Assembly: GCF_000613305.1 (NCBI RefSeq)
Contig: NZ_BAIO01000034.1
Coordinates: forward strand, 1 to 11,966
Origin: Komagataeibacter kakiaceti JCM 25156
GTDB taxonomy: Bacteria > Pseudomonadota > Alphaproteobacteria > Acetobacterales > Acetobacteraceae
Reading direction: 5' to 3'
DNA: 11,966 nucleotides
Shown one piece after another: positions 1 through 6,633 of the stretch; positions within the stretch are counted from its first letter, which is position 1; every line of letters starts with the position of its first letter. The notes beneath the pieces are model-generated. The model was not told the origin of the DNA. It saw only the letters and a list, made by a program, of their open reading frames with translations, and did not search any database. Both the position numbers and the translations under genes were made by a program.

Positions 1-129
1 CCCGAACGGGTCGTCGCCATCCGTTCCCTGCAACAGGCCGCGCCAGACGATGTCACGCGCTATTTCGGGATCGAGGCGAATGGCAGTTTCATCATTGACG
101 TCAGCAGCTTTCAGGTGACGCCGTTGTGA
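1..129 (+). CDS. 3' end of an unrecognised gene (partial)
   Basis: An open frame enters from the left edge and runs 42 codons to a TGA at 127-129. The visible C-terminal tail contains the stretch TRYFGIEANGSFIIDVSSF and ends FQVTPL. I do not recognise the family and see no catalytic motif, membrane segment or repeat. It is read as coding because the frame is open from the edge, the third codon positions are GC-rich, and the stop lies 85 bp upstream of the next co-directional gene. It could share a transcript with the YbaK-like gene. The start and most of the protein lie outside the window. Confidence 0.5.
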   Translation, partial: PERVVAIRSLQQAAPDDVTRYFGIEANGSFIIDVSSFQVTPL

Positions 130-214
130 GCGGAATCGTGATTGTCGCAGGGGACCGCATTGTGTGTCATCAACGGGACCAGAAAAGGTTTGCCAGTATC
201 ATGGGGAGACAGGG

Positions 215-676
215 ATGAGCCGGGAGTCCGTTCAGGCATTTTTCGACGAGAACGCACCAGACATCAAACCCGTGGTGCTGACGGACAGCACGGCAACAGT
301 CGCGGAAGCCGCCCAGGCGCTCGGGGTGCAGGAAGGGCAGATTGCCAAGACGCTGGCATTGAAAGTCGGCGACGAACGGATTCTGGTCGTGATGGTAGGA
401 ACGGGCCGGCTGGATAACCGCAAGACGAAGGATACGTTCGGAAACCGGCCCCGCATGCTGCCTGCGGAAGAGGTTCTGGAGCTGACCAGCCATCCGGTCG
501 GCGGCGTGTGTCCCTTCGGGCTGCCGCAGCCGGTCCGGGTTTTCTGTGATGCTTCACTGCGCGCGTTCGATGTGGTCTGGCCGGCAGCGGGAGACCGGAA
601 CAGCTCTGTGTGTCTGACACCCGACCAGCTTGCGTATCTCGTCGGAGCGGAATGGGTGGATGTCAGTCAGCACTGA
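215..676 (+). CDS. YbaK/ProX-type aminoacyl-tRNA deacylase (tRNA-editing domain protein)
   Basis: This is a free-standing 153-residue YbaK/aminoacyl-tRNA-synthetase-associated domain protein. Relatives (YbaK, ProXp, YeaK) hydrolyse mischarged tRNAs in the cytoplasm, such as Cys- or Ala-tRNA(Pro), and are homologous to the insertion domain of ProRS. Visible family features are the central lysine in KTLALKV (about residues 44-50), a beta-hairpin reading RILVVMVGTGRLDNRK, the glycine-rich GGVCPFG (about residues 92-98), and the late aspartate/arginine segment around AAGDRNSSVCL. Length matches single-domain family members. The ATG at 215 is preferred over an in-frame ATG at 164 because GGGGAGA lies at 203-209 with good spacing, and the extra 17 residues from 164 look non-conserved. 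The exact tRNA substrate cannot be read from sequence. The gene may be co-transcribed with the partial gene upstream. Confidence 0.88.
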   Translation: MSRESVQAFFDENAPDIKPVVLTDSTATVAEAAQALGVQEGQIAKTLALKVGDERILVVMVGTGRLDNRKTKDTFGNRPRMLPAEEVLELTSHPVGGVCPFGLPQPVRVFCDASLRAFDVVWPAAGDRNSSVCLTPDQLAYLVGAEWVDVSQH

Positions 677-953
677 CTTCAGGACTGTCCTAAACATCCG
701 GCACGATCGACGCAGATTAGCAGTTATAGCCTTGCGATCTTTTCATGCCCCACACGGCAATCCGCTCGCTATGTAACGCCCGGCTATCTTGATCGCAGCG
801 GACCCGGAAGTGTCGGTATCCGGACAGATCAGGAATACACACGCGAAACTGCCCTCTTATATGCATGGAAGTCGAACCAGCGTCCGCCTGCTCGGGAAAG
901 GACCTGGCCTTGCAGGACCGACGCTGGTGTACCTCGAAAAACCAGAACGAGTA
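677..953. other. Intergenic spacer between convergent genes
   Basis: These 277 bp separate the convergent ends of the YbaK-like gene and the oxidoreductase. I find no convincing coding frame and no tRNA. The only structure I see is the imperfect dyad at 876-928. Base composition is close to that of the neighbours. Confidence 0.6.
876..928. repeat. Imperfect inverted repeat between convergent genes
   Basis: The 9-base arm ACCAGCGTC (876-884) is matched by GACGCTGGT (920-928). A second short pair, CCTG (887-890) with CAGG (913-916), lies inside it, so the region can fold as an interrupted stem-loop. It is placed between the converging 3' ends of the YbaK-like gene and the oxidoreductase, so a bidirectional transcript end is possible. 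There is no flanking T-run, so it is not a standard intrinsic terminator. Confidence 0.35.
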
Positions 954-1969
954 TTATGAGGCCAGATCGATCACGATCTTTCCAAAGTGCTTCGCGCTCT
1001 TAAGATAGTCATAGGCCTCATATGCCTGTTCGAAAGGAAAGACCCTGTCGATGACAGGATGGATCTCCTGCTGTGTCAGAAATGCATTCATTTCCCGAAA
1101 ATGATCACCAGAGCCAACAGTAATTCCATCAATACTGGCATTGGTGCTACGGATGCGATCAATATCCGGGCGCGGCCCGAAGCCGGTCAGCACGCCGATC
1201 TGGGCAATGTGGCCACCAGCCCGATCGAGTTGATGGATCGGGGGTAGGTCTCCGGTCCGCCCAGTTCCAGGACATGACTGACACCGTCTCCATGGGTAAG
1301 CGTGTTTACAGCTTTATCCCAGTCAGGTGTCCTGACATAATTGATCAGCTCGGATGCACCCAGTTTCCGGGCACGTGAAAGCTTTTCGTCGGAAGAGGAG
1401 ATGATGATGACCTGCGCTCCCCTGGCTACGGCAAACTGAAGCGCAAACAGCGCCACGCCACCCGTTCCCTGAACAAGAACGGTATCGCCTTCGCGCAGAT
1501 GTCCCCTGACCATGAGCGCCTGCCATGCCGTCACTGCAGCACACGGTAGAGTTGCGGCCTCCTCAAACGAGAGATGCACAGGCTTTGCGATGAGCGACCC
1601 GGCCGGGACGCTGACATAGTCCTGCAAAACTCCTTCCGTGTTGGGACCACCAAAGGCCGAACGCATGTAGTCATTTCGAAAGATACCGCCGATCCAGTCC
1701 CGAAAGAACGGAATGCATACAGGATCGCCTTCCTTCCAGTCGGCTACGCCCTTCCCTACTGCTGCAACAAGACCTGCAGCATCAGAAAGTGGCACGCGGC
1801 CAGCGCCTGCCGTCATGGCCGGATCCCCCAGAAGAAGCAGATCCCGATAATTCAGACTGGCAGCCTGTATTTTCACCAGAACCTCGTCCGCAACAGGCGA
1901 AGGATCCCGTGCCTCATCCAGAACGGGACGGACGCCATTTTCGGTATGTTTCAGTCGGTAAAGTCGCAT
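954..1969 (-). pseudogene. Frameshifted medium-chain NAD(P)-dependent alcohol dehydrogenase/quinone oxidoreductase
   Basis: This is a member of the MDR superfamily (COG0604-like, zinc-independent type), which reduces quinones or carbonyls, or oxidises alcohols, with NAD(P)H. The N-terminal GroES-like part reads DEVLVKIQAASLNYRDLLLL. The cofactor domain has the Rossmann loop VLVQGTGGVALFALQFA, and the end reads HFGKIVIDLAS. The reading frame breaks near 1220. One frame ends in GGPETYPRSINSIG followed by nonsense, while the expected GGHIAQIGVLTGFG continues in the next frame. Restoring one G in the coding strand (CCC on the plus strand at 1220-1222 read as CCCC) gives SIGAGGHIAQIG and about 338 residues, the family's normal length. 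The ATG at 1969 has GGAGA 8 nt upstream; an ATG at 1975 is too close to it. The gene is divergent from merR and probably controlled by it. True mutation or sequencing error cannot be told apart here. Confidence 0.85.
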
Positions 1970-2001
1970 GTGCATATTCTCCGTGCGGTGATGCGACAGG
2001 C

Positions 2002-2033
2002 ACGCTAAGGTCTGACAGCGCTGTCAGGGTCAA
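2002..2033 (-). promoter_or_regulatory. Putative MerR-type operator/promoter with perfect 16-bp palindrome
   Basis: CTGACAGCGCTGTCAG at 2012-2027 is a perfect palindrome in the gap between the divergent oxidoreductase and merR genes. Read on minus, TTGACC (2033-2028) directly precedes it and TAGCGT (2007-2002) or TTAGCG (2008-2003) follows, giving a spacer of 20 or 19 bp. MerR-family activators are known to bind dyads inside over-long 19-20 bp spacers and twist the promoter into register. The element therefore probably drives the oxidoreductase under control of the neighbouring MerR protein. The -35 box abuts the merR ribosome-binding site, so binding could also affect merR. The -10 match is weak. 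Confidence 0.65.
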
Positions 2034-2043
2034 GGAGAAAATG

Positions 2044-2391
2044 ATGAAGATCGGCGAGCTGGCCCGTCGCACGGGTGTGAGTATCCGCATGCTGCGCTAT
2101 TACGAACAGGAAGGCCTGCTCGCGCCAGATCGACAGGAATCCGGCTATCGGGACTATTCGGAAGGCGATGAGATTGCGGTCCGGCGCATCCAGATGCTCA
2201 CCGAAGCGGGCCTGAAACTGGACGCGATCCGGCAGTTGCTGCCCTGTATCCTGACCGATGACCCAAGCTTCCAGCCCTGTGATAACCTGCGCGCCATTCT
2301 GCAACGTGAACGACGGAAGATGGACGCACAGATCGACCGCCTTCAGGCCAGCAGGGATATGCTGGGGCGCTACATCGATCAGACCGGTTGA
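2044..2391 (+). CDS. MerR family transcriptional regulator
   Basis: This 115-residue protein has the MerR winged helix-turn-helix at its N-terminus (IGELARRTGVSIRMLRYYEQ, residues 3-22). The wing follows in RQESGYRDYSE, and a C-terminal helix (about residues 82-110) resembles the antiparallel coiled-coil dimerisation helix. There is no long effector-binding domain, so it belongs to the short SoxR/CueR-like size class. Cysteines at about 68 (LLPC) and 79 (QPC) could act in thiol or electrophile sensing, but that is inference; no SoxR-type four-cysteine cluster is present. The second of two adjacent ATGs (2041, 2044) is chosen because AGGAG ends 6 nt before it. It is divergent from an MDR oxidoreductase, a common pairing in proteobacteria. 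The palindrome in the shared gap is the expected operator. Confidence 0.9.
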   Translation: MKIGELARRTGVSIRMLRYYEQEGLLAPDRQESGYRDYSEGDEIAVRRIQMLTEAGLKLDAIRQLLPCILTDDPSFQPCDNLRAILQRERRKMDAQIDRLQASRDMLGRYIDQTG

Positions 2392-2439
2392 CCTGCTACG
2401 CCAAGGTCAGGACGGGTTCCAACTGCTGATTGTCCTGTC

Positions 2440-2949
2440 TTACCGGACGACGGATCGGGCTGTCTGACCAAAGAGGATTTTCTTCCCCTCTTCCGTCACG
2501 CTGGACCGCGCCGACAGGTCTTTCCCCTTCTCGTAGGCCCGTATCGTTGCCGGGCGCGCAGCAATGTCATCAAACCAGCGCTTCAGGTTCGGAAACTCCT
2601 CAAGGGCCTGCTGCTGGCGCAGCCACGGCACGACCCATGGATAGCTGGCCATATCCGCAATGCTGTAATCGGCACCGCCAAGGAATGGCACCCGCGCCAG
2701 ACGCCGGTCCATTACGCCATACAGACGGTTGGTTTCGTTGACATAACGTGTGATGGCGTAGGGAATTTTCTCCGGCGCATACTGTCCGAAATGATGGTTC
2801 TGCCATTCTCGTTCCTTTTTTTGCTTGCGCCTGACAACTTCACATATGCCGTCAAGAAAGCCTTCTCCTCTTCGAACTAAAGGGTTATACTCAGAACCCA
2901 AGTATTGCTCGCTGATCTGCTTAAATCTCAAAAATAGTTCGCCGGCCAC
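2440..2949 (-). pseudogene. Truncated glutathione S-transferase (C-terminal domain) joined to foreign N-terminal sequence
   Basis: Residues 50-150 of this 169-codon frame match the C-terminal all-helical domain of YfcG/YghU-type (nu class) glutathione S-transferases: QNHHFGQYAPEKIPYAI, YGVMDRRLARVPFLGG, YSIADMASYPWVVPW. The N-terminal thioredoxin-fold domain, which binds glutathione, is absent. In its place are 48 residues I do not recognise (for example GEGFLDGICEVVRRKQKK), encoded by visibly more AT-rich DNA. The switch falls near 2802-2806. The frame opens with GTG at 2949, preceded by AAGGAG at 2964-2959 with 9-nt spacing, so the hybrid might still be translated. It follows the hydrolase gene by 68 bp on the same strand. 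The likeliest reading is a GST gene cut by a deletion or insertion. Without a glutathione site it is unlikely to be an active transferase. Confidence 0.7.
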
Positions 2950-3017
2950 TCACGCTTACTCCTTAGAGCTGAAAAACGCTGCAACTTGTTTCCAGAGACG
3001 GACATTCATTCCGTCAA

Positions 3018-3911
3018 TTACAGAAAAGCTCCAAGAGCTTCTAGAAGCGCTTCAGGTGCTTCCTCTTGTGGACTATGGCCACAATCAATTGGATATCCGC
3101 TAACATTCGTTGCCTTCTCGCGCCATGTTTCCAGTACGTCGTAAAGTGCCCCAACAGTGCCGCGCTTACCCCATAGAGCCATAAGAGGAGCCTGTATTCT
3201 ATTATCGAAATCTTCCCGGTCGTGAACAAGGTCAATGCTGGCCGCCGCACGATAGTCTTCGCATATGGCATGCCGTGTCGCAGGGTTACGATAACACCGG
3301 CGATATTCCTGCATAACGCGGTGGTCTACGGAATCCGGAATTTTGATCTGTCCGGCAATATGTTTCTCCAGGAAAAAATCCGGATCGGCTTCAATCAGTT
3401 TCTCTGGTAGAGGATATGCCTGTATTAGGAAAAACCACCAGAAATAGCGGCGCGCGAATTCCATGTTCGTGCGTTCGTACATCGTGAGCGTCGGCGCGAT
3501 ATCAATAAGCACGAGCTTTTTGACCATATTCGCATGATCGAGTGCCATACGATGTGCAACCCGCGCCCCACGATCATGGGCTATTACATTGAAACAGTCG
3601 TGGCCCAGCTGGCGCATGACGTTCACCTGATCCATGGCCATTGCGCGCTTTGAGTAATTAACATGCCCGACACCTCCATCAGGTTTGTCGCTATCCCCGT
3701 AGCCACGAAGGTCTGTGGCAACCACAGTGAAGCGTTCCGCGAGTGCAGGTGCAACCTTGTGCCAAGTCAAGTGCGTCTGGGGATGGCCGTGCAATAACAG
3801 CAGGGCTGGTCCGCGACCTCCAAAAGCCGCTCTGATCCGGATACCGTCGGCGTCAACTGTAGTCCACTCGAAGCCTGGTATGATATCGGCATGTGATCGC
3901 GGCATGTTCAT
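3018..3911 (-). CDS. Alpha/beta hydrolase, fluoroacetate (haloacetate) dehalogenase-like
   Basis: This 297-residue soluble protein matches the full length of fluoroacetate dehalogenase-type alpha/beta hydrolases, which hydrolyse haloacetates to glycolate. The oxyanion region is LLLLHGHPQTHLTW (residues 37-50), followed by VVATDLRGYGDSDKP (63-77). The nucleophile elbow AHDRGARVAH supplies Asp113 with carboxylate-binding arginines 114 and 117. LVLIDIAP (133-140) carries the probable catalytic acid Asp137, and DCGHSPQEEAPE (276-287) carries the catalytic His279. Tyr220 in CEDYRAA matches the pocket tyrosine. The pocket reads YFWWFFLIQ, with Trp158 where characterised defluorinases have His, so substrate range may differ and epoxide or ester hydrolysis is possible. 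ATG at 3911 follows GGAGA by 6 nt. Base composition is less GC-rich than most neighbours. Confidence 0.85.
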   Translation of the reverse strand: MNMPRSHADIIPGFEWTTVDADGIRIRAAFGGRGPALLLLHGHPQTHLTWHKVAPALAERFTVVATDLRGYGDSDKPDGGVGHVNYSKRAMAMDQVNVMRQLGHDCFNVIAHDRGARVAHRMALDHANMVKKLVLIDIAPTLTMYERTNMEFARRYFWWFFLIQAYPLPEKLIEADPDFFLEKHIAGQIKIPDSVDHRVMQEYRRCYRNPATRHAICEDYRAAASIDLVHDREDFDNRIQAPLMALWGKRGTVGALYDVLETWREKATNVSGYPIDCGHSPQEEAPEALLEALGAFL

Positions 3912-4167
3912 ACAACTTCTCCTGCAGATAACCAGAGATTGAAACTAAGACGCTCCGCTTCTCATGCCCGGATAGCGTTTATGTGCAATAATGTTTGATA
4001 TGGGAAAATGAGTTTTTAGCAAAACCGCAATAGAAAATTCCGTGCCGATCTATTTCCGGCCGCATGCAATACGACACCAATATCATGATACAGAATAAAA
4101 ATACTCGTGAGGATACTGTGAGATTACAGCAATTATTTTTATATCACTCACACCAACCTCATACAAT
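3912..4167. other. AT-rich intergenic region upstream of the hydrolase gene
   Basis: These 256 bp lie between the end of the GNAT gene and the start of the hydrolase gene, both on minus. From about 3980 to 4165 the sequence is clearly more AT-rich than the rest of the window, with several A and T runs. I see no supported gene. It presumably carries the hydrolase promoter, but I find no promoter pair or operator strong enough to call. It may mark a junction of horizontally acquired DNA. Confidence 0.5.
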
Positions 4168-4620
4168 TCACACAAGCTGCTTCAGCATATGCACAGAAAT
4201 TCCCCCATTGAACGCTTCCTTTCGTTCTATTTTATAACCAAGAGAGTTGTATAGGCGCAGGTTTTCTTCGAATTTTGAGTTAGTATAGAGCTTTACGACC
4301 CCTAGACCTGCCTCTAATGCCAACTGCTCCACGTACGCAACCATTTTTCGTCCGTAACCACGTTTCTGAAAATTCGTTGCAACAGCCACATTTTCTATAA
4401 GAATGTGATCATAGCATTGGATCGTTTCGACCAGTGCCACCAACTCATTCCCCACGAACAAGAGGTCTGTTCTGTGGTCACGAATATGAGCGGCGTGATC
4501 AGTCGTCATCGGCAGTGGTTCCCGACCAATCAGCGGAACCCATTTGGAATAGGACTGTCTGGTGAGAGCGGTGACAGATTCGGCATCATCGGCGGTGGCA
4601 GTTCGGATCATCTCGTTCAT
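4168..4620 (-). CDS. GNAT family N-acetyltransferase
   Basis: This 150-residue protein has the GNAT fold. It probably transfers an acetyl group from acetyl-CoA to an unknown amine. Motif A reads IENVAVATNFQKRGYGRKMV (about residues 75-94), whose QKRGYG supplies the pyrophosphate-binding Q/R-x-x-G-x-G loop. Motif B is ENLRLYNSLGYKIERKE (about 119-135). The N-terminus IRTATADDAESVTAL is the usual first strand and helix. The start at 4620 has only a weak GGTGAG upstream; an internal ATG at 4611 is an alternative. It lies 56 bp downstream of the LOG gene on the same strand and could be the last gene of a tetR-LOG-GNAT transcript. The substrate cannot be predicted. Confidence 0.87.
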   Translation of the reverse strand: MNEMIRTATADDAESVTALTRQSYSKWVPLIGREPLPMTTDHAAHIRDHRTDLLFVGNELVALVETIQCYDHILIENVAVATNFQKRGYGRKMVAYVEQLALEAGLGVVKLYTNSKFEENLRLYNSLGYKIERKEAFNGGISVHMLKQLV

Positions 4621-4676
4621 GTCTTGTTTCTCACCACAGAACTTACGATTGCAATGCGAGCATTCGTGTCCAGAAC

Positions 4677-5273
4677 CTACATCTCGATTTTTACTGTTCC
4701 GACAATGGTTTTTTCACGCCATTTTTGCGCTGGAGGCCGGTACTCTGAAAAACTTCGAAGCAATGTTTCGATATTGTCAGAAACCACGAGCATCTGACCA
4801 TAGTCTGGCTTCATGAAGCCCTGCTCGACCATTTTATCGACCATAGATAGCAGCGGGTTGAAATAGCCGTTCACGTTCAGAAAACCACAGGGCTTCTCAT
4901 GGATTCCAAGCTGAGCCCAGGTCCATTGTTCGAAAATTTCTTCCAGAGTTCCGGCACCACCCGGTAATGCTACAAACGCATCTGCCAGTTCCGACATGCG
5001 GTCTTTACGGACATGCATGTCTGGAACCACATCCAGACGGGTCAGTCCCTGATGGGCAATTTCCCGATCGACAAGCGCCTGTGGCATCACACCGATGACC
5101 TCTCCGCCATATGCCAGGGCGGCGTCCGCGACTGCGCCCATCAGGCCGACGTGCCCCCCTCCATAAACGAGACCGATCCCCTGGCGAGCAAGCGTCTGAC
5201 CAAGCTGCTCCGCTGCGTTCTGGTACATAGGATCATTCCCAGTGGCTGATCCGCAGAATACGGCGACTCTCAA
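4677..5273 (-). CDS. LOG family protein (TIGR00730, cytokinin riboside 5'-monophosphate phosphoribohydrolase-like)
   Basis: This 198-residue Rossmann-fold protein carries both LOG signatures: VYGGGHVGLMGAVADAA (residues 36-52) and LPGGAGTLEE (103-112). The active-site segment MHVRKDRM (86-93) carries the conserved arginine. Family members cleave the N-glycosidic bond of nucleoside 5'-monophosphates, releasing base and ribose 5-phosphate. Plant LOG enzymes activate cytokinins; bacterial ones often act more broadly on purine or pyrimidine nucleotides. Translation appears to start at a TTG at 5273-5271, preceded by AAGGAG with about 7-nt spacing. That TTG overlaps the tetR stop (TTGA, 4 nt), suggesting translational coupling. 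Length is normal for the family, and the substrate is not determinable here. Confidence 0.92.
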   Translation of the reverse strand: MRVAVFCGSATGNDPMYQNAAEQLGQTLARQGIGLVYGGGHVGLMGAVADAALAYGGEVIGVMPQALVDREIAHQGLTRLDVVPDMHVRKDRMSELADAFVALPGGAGTLEEIFEQWTWAQLGIHEKPCGFLNVNGYFNPLLSMVDKMVEQGFMKPDYGQMLVVSDNIETLLRSFSEYRPPAQKWREKTIVGTVKIEM

Positions 5274-5857
5274 CGCTTTCTCCTTTCCTTTATTTCCGTG
5301 GACCGGGATGGAACCGAGGACAAAATAGCGATGTCACGAGCCCTTTCGACAGCCCGGCGAAGCGGCGTCATGTCTCCAGATGTTGCGATCCAGAGGGTTG
5401 CTCCTTCGAGTTGAGCAAGGATGTCCTCTGCAACAGCCGCCGGTTCAGAGACTTCCCCGGCATCCAGAATCCCGGCCATCGCATCGCGTAATCGCAAGAA
5501 AAATGCCCTTACCGCTTCCTGAGCGTCCGGTGTCTGCGCTGTCACGCCATAAGCGAGATGCAGCCCCACGCAGCGCCCCCGCGTCTCGAACGTCTCCGCA
5601 ATCCGCCTGATCAGCGTCCGCCAGGCAGCACGCCAGTCCGTCTTAGAATCCGGGAGATCGGCCAGCGTGTCGTCGAGCGTCAGGACCAGAACCTCGCGCA
5701 CCAGCGATTCTTTCGACGGAAAGCGCGTGTAGAGGCTTTGCGGACGCAGGCCCACGCGATCGGCCAGATCACGCATGGACGCTCCTTCGTAGCCATACTC
5801 GCGAAACAGTTCACGGGCTTCGACAACGATCCGGCGGATAGGAACGGTTTCTCGCAT
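5270..5857 (-). CDS. TetR/AcrR family transcriptional repressor
   Basis: This 195-residue protein has a standard N-terminal TetR DNA-binding domain. ARELFREYGYEGASMRDLAD leads into the helix-turn-helix VGLRPQSLYTRFPSKESLV (about residues 27-53). The C-terminal ligand and dimerisation region (about 60-185) is all-helical and variable, as usual, so the inducer is unknown. The gene is divergent from a glutathione S-transferase gene and translationally coupled to the LOG gene. A palindrome in the divergent gap is the likely operator, so the protein probably represses the GST gene and itself. ATG at 5857 is preceded by a modest AAAGGCG. The GST neighbour suggests control by an electrophile or xenobiotic, which is inference. 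Confidence 0.92.
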   Translation of the reverse strand: MRETVPIRRIVVEARELFREYGYEGASMRDLADRVGLRPQSLYTRFPSKESLVREVLVLTLDDTLADLPDSKTDWRAAWRTLIRRIAETFETRGRCVGLHLAYGVTAQTPDAQEAVRAFFLRLRDAMAGILDAGEVSEPAAVAEDILAQLEGATLWIATSGDMTPLRRAVERARDIAILSSVPSRSTEIKERRKR

Positions 5858-5864
5858 TTCGCCT

Positions 5865-5894
5865 TTGACTCACGAACAATCGTTCGTAGACAAT
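5865..5894 (+). promoter_or_regulatory. Candidate promoter for the glutathione S-transferase gene
   Basis: TTGACT (5865-5870) and GACAAT (5889-5894) are separated by 18 bp, with 5/6 and 4/6 matches to the sigma70 consensus. The spacer contains the ACGAAC/GTTCGT palindrome. The transcript would begin near 5901 and lead to the ATG at 5968. Confidence 0.5.
5872..5887. promoter_or_regulatory. Putative TetR operator
   Basis: ACGAACAATCGTTCGT has perfect 6-bp arms (ACGAAC and GTTCGT) around a 4-bp centre. It lies 15 bp upstream of the tetR start and 80 bp upstream of the divergent GST start. It exactly fills the spacer of the rightward candidate promoter and lies just downstream of the leftward -10 box, so bound repressor would block both. 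Size and position are typical of TetR-family operators. Confidence 0.75.
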
Positions 5895-5918
5895 AGGCCG
5901 CAAGCTGCCGCCGGGCAA
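5890..5918 (-). promoter_or_regulatory. Candidate promoter for tetR
   Basis: On minus, TTGCCC (5918-5913) and TATTGT (5895-5890) are separated by 17 bp, each matching the sigma70 consensus at 4 of 6 positions. Its -10 box overlaps that of the opposite promoter, and its start site would fall inside the operator at 5872-5887, consistent with autorepression. Confidence 0.45.
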
Positions 5919-5967
5919 GATCCTTGTGTCTCCTGTTCTTCTATCTCCAGCCAAAGGACACCTCCTG

Positions 5968-6573
5968 ATGCTTCTCTATGATCTGGACGTCTCCGGAAAC
6001 TGCTACAAGATCCGGCTTTTCGCGGCCCTGACCAACACGAAGCTGGACCTTGTTCCTGTCGATCTTGCGGCAGGTCAGAACCGTGATCCAGATTTTCGGA
6101 AACTGAACCCGTTCGGGGAAGTCCCGGTTCTGGTGGATGGTGACCTCACACTCCGGGACTCCCAGGCCATCCTGGTTTACCTCGCCGGCCGACTGACGGA
6201 CCGCAGTTGGTGGCCTGAAGATGCCATGTCGCAGGCCACCATCACACAATGGCTTTCAGTGGCGTCGAACGAGGTCCGCAACGGCCCAAACGCCGCCCGT
6301 CTGATCCGGAAATTCGGGTATCCCCTCGATATGGGCACTGCCATGCGCTGCACCGACAAACTCCTGCCGCTGCTTAATGCGCATGTCGAGACACAGGACT
6401 GGTTTGCGCTCGATCACCCTACGATCGCTGACTGTGCTCTCTTTCCCTATCTCGCACTGGCACCCGAGGGAGGTGTCGACTTGTCTCCATACTCGGCCCT
6501 CGCACGCTGGCTCGATCGCGTCCGGAATCTGTCGGGTTTCATCCCCATGCCTGGTCTCCAGGGAGATTGTTGA
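5968..6573 (+). CDS. Glutathione S-transferase family protein
   Basis: This 201-residue two-domain cytosolic GST conjugates glutathione to electrophiles or reduces disulfides. The thioredoxin-fold domain (1-76) shows the first strand and helix with SGNCYKIRLFAAL, the cis-proline signature GEVPVLVDGD (50-59), and DSQAILVYLAG, whose Asp64-Ser65 pair contacts the gamma-glutamyl part of glutathione. The helical C-terminal domain (87-195) includes the conserved capping segment HPTIADCALFPYLALAPEGG. ATG at 5968 is chosen over an in-frame GTG at 5926 because AAGGA (5954-5958) lies 9 nt before it and the protein then begins directly at the first strand, LLYDLDVSG. It is divergent from tetR and probably repressed by it. 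lysR follows 60 bp downstream on the same strand. The substrate is unknown. Confidence 0.9.
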   Translation: MLLYDLDVSGNCYKIRLFAALTNTKLDLVPVDLAAGQNRDPDFRKLNPFGEVPVLVDGDLTLRDSQAILVYLAGRLTDRSWWPEDAMSQATITQWLSVASNEVRNGPNAARLIRKFGYPLDMGTAMRCTDKLLPLLNAHVETQDWFALDHPTIADCALFPYLALAPEGGVDLSPYSALARWLDRVRNLSGFIPMPGLQGDC

Positions 6574-6633
6574 GGCATGAAAGCAATTCCAGCCGCCTTG
6601 AGGTCACATCACAGCAAGACAGCGTGACAGACC

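Noticed and set aside
2389..2409. TGACCT/AGGTCA inverted repeat after merR as a terminator
   Set aside because: Only 6 bp of stem with a 9-nt loop and no T-run. It also overlaps the merR stop, so it is too weak to call.
4653..4664. AATGC-GA-GCATT palindrome between the LOG and GNAT genes
   Set aside because: Five-base arms with a two-base loop are likely by chance, and there is no promoter or T-run associated with them.
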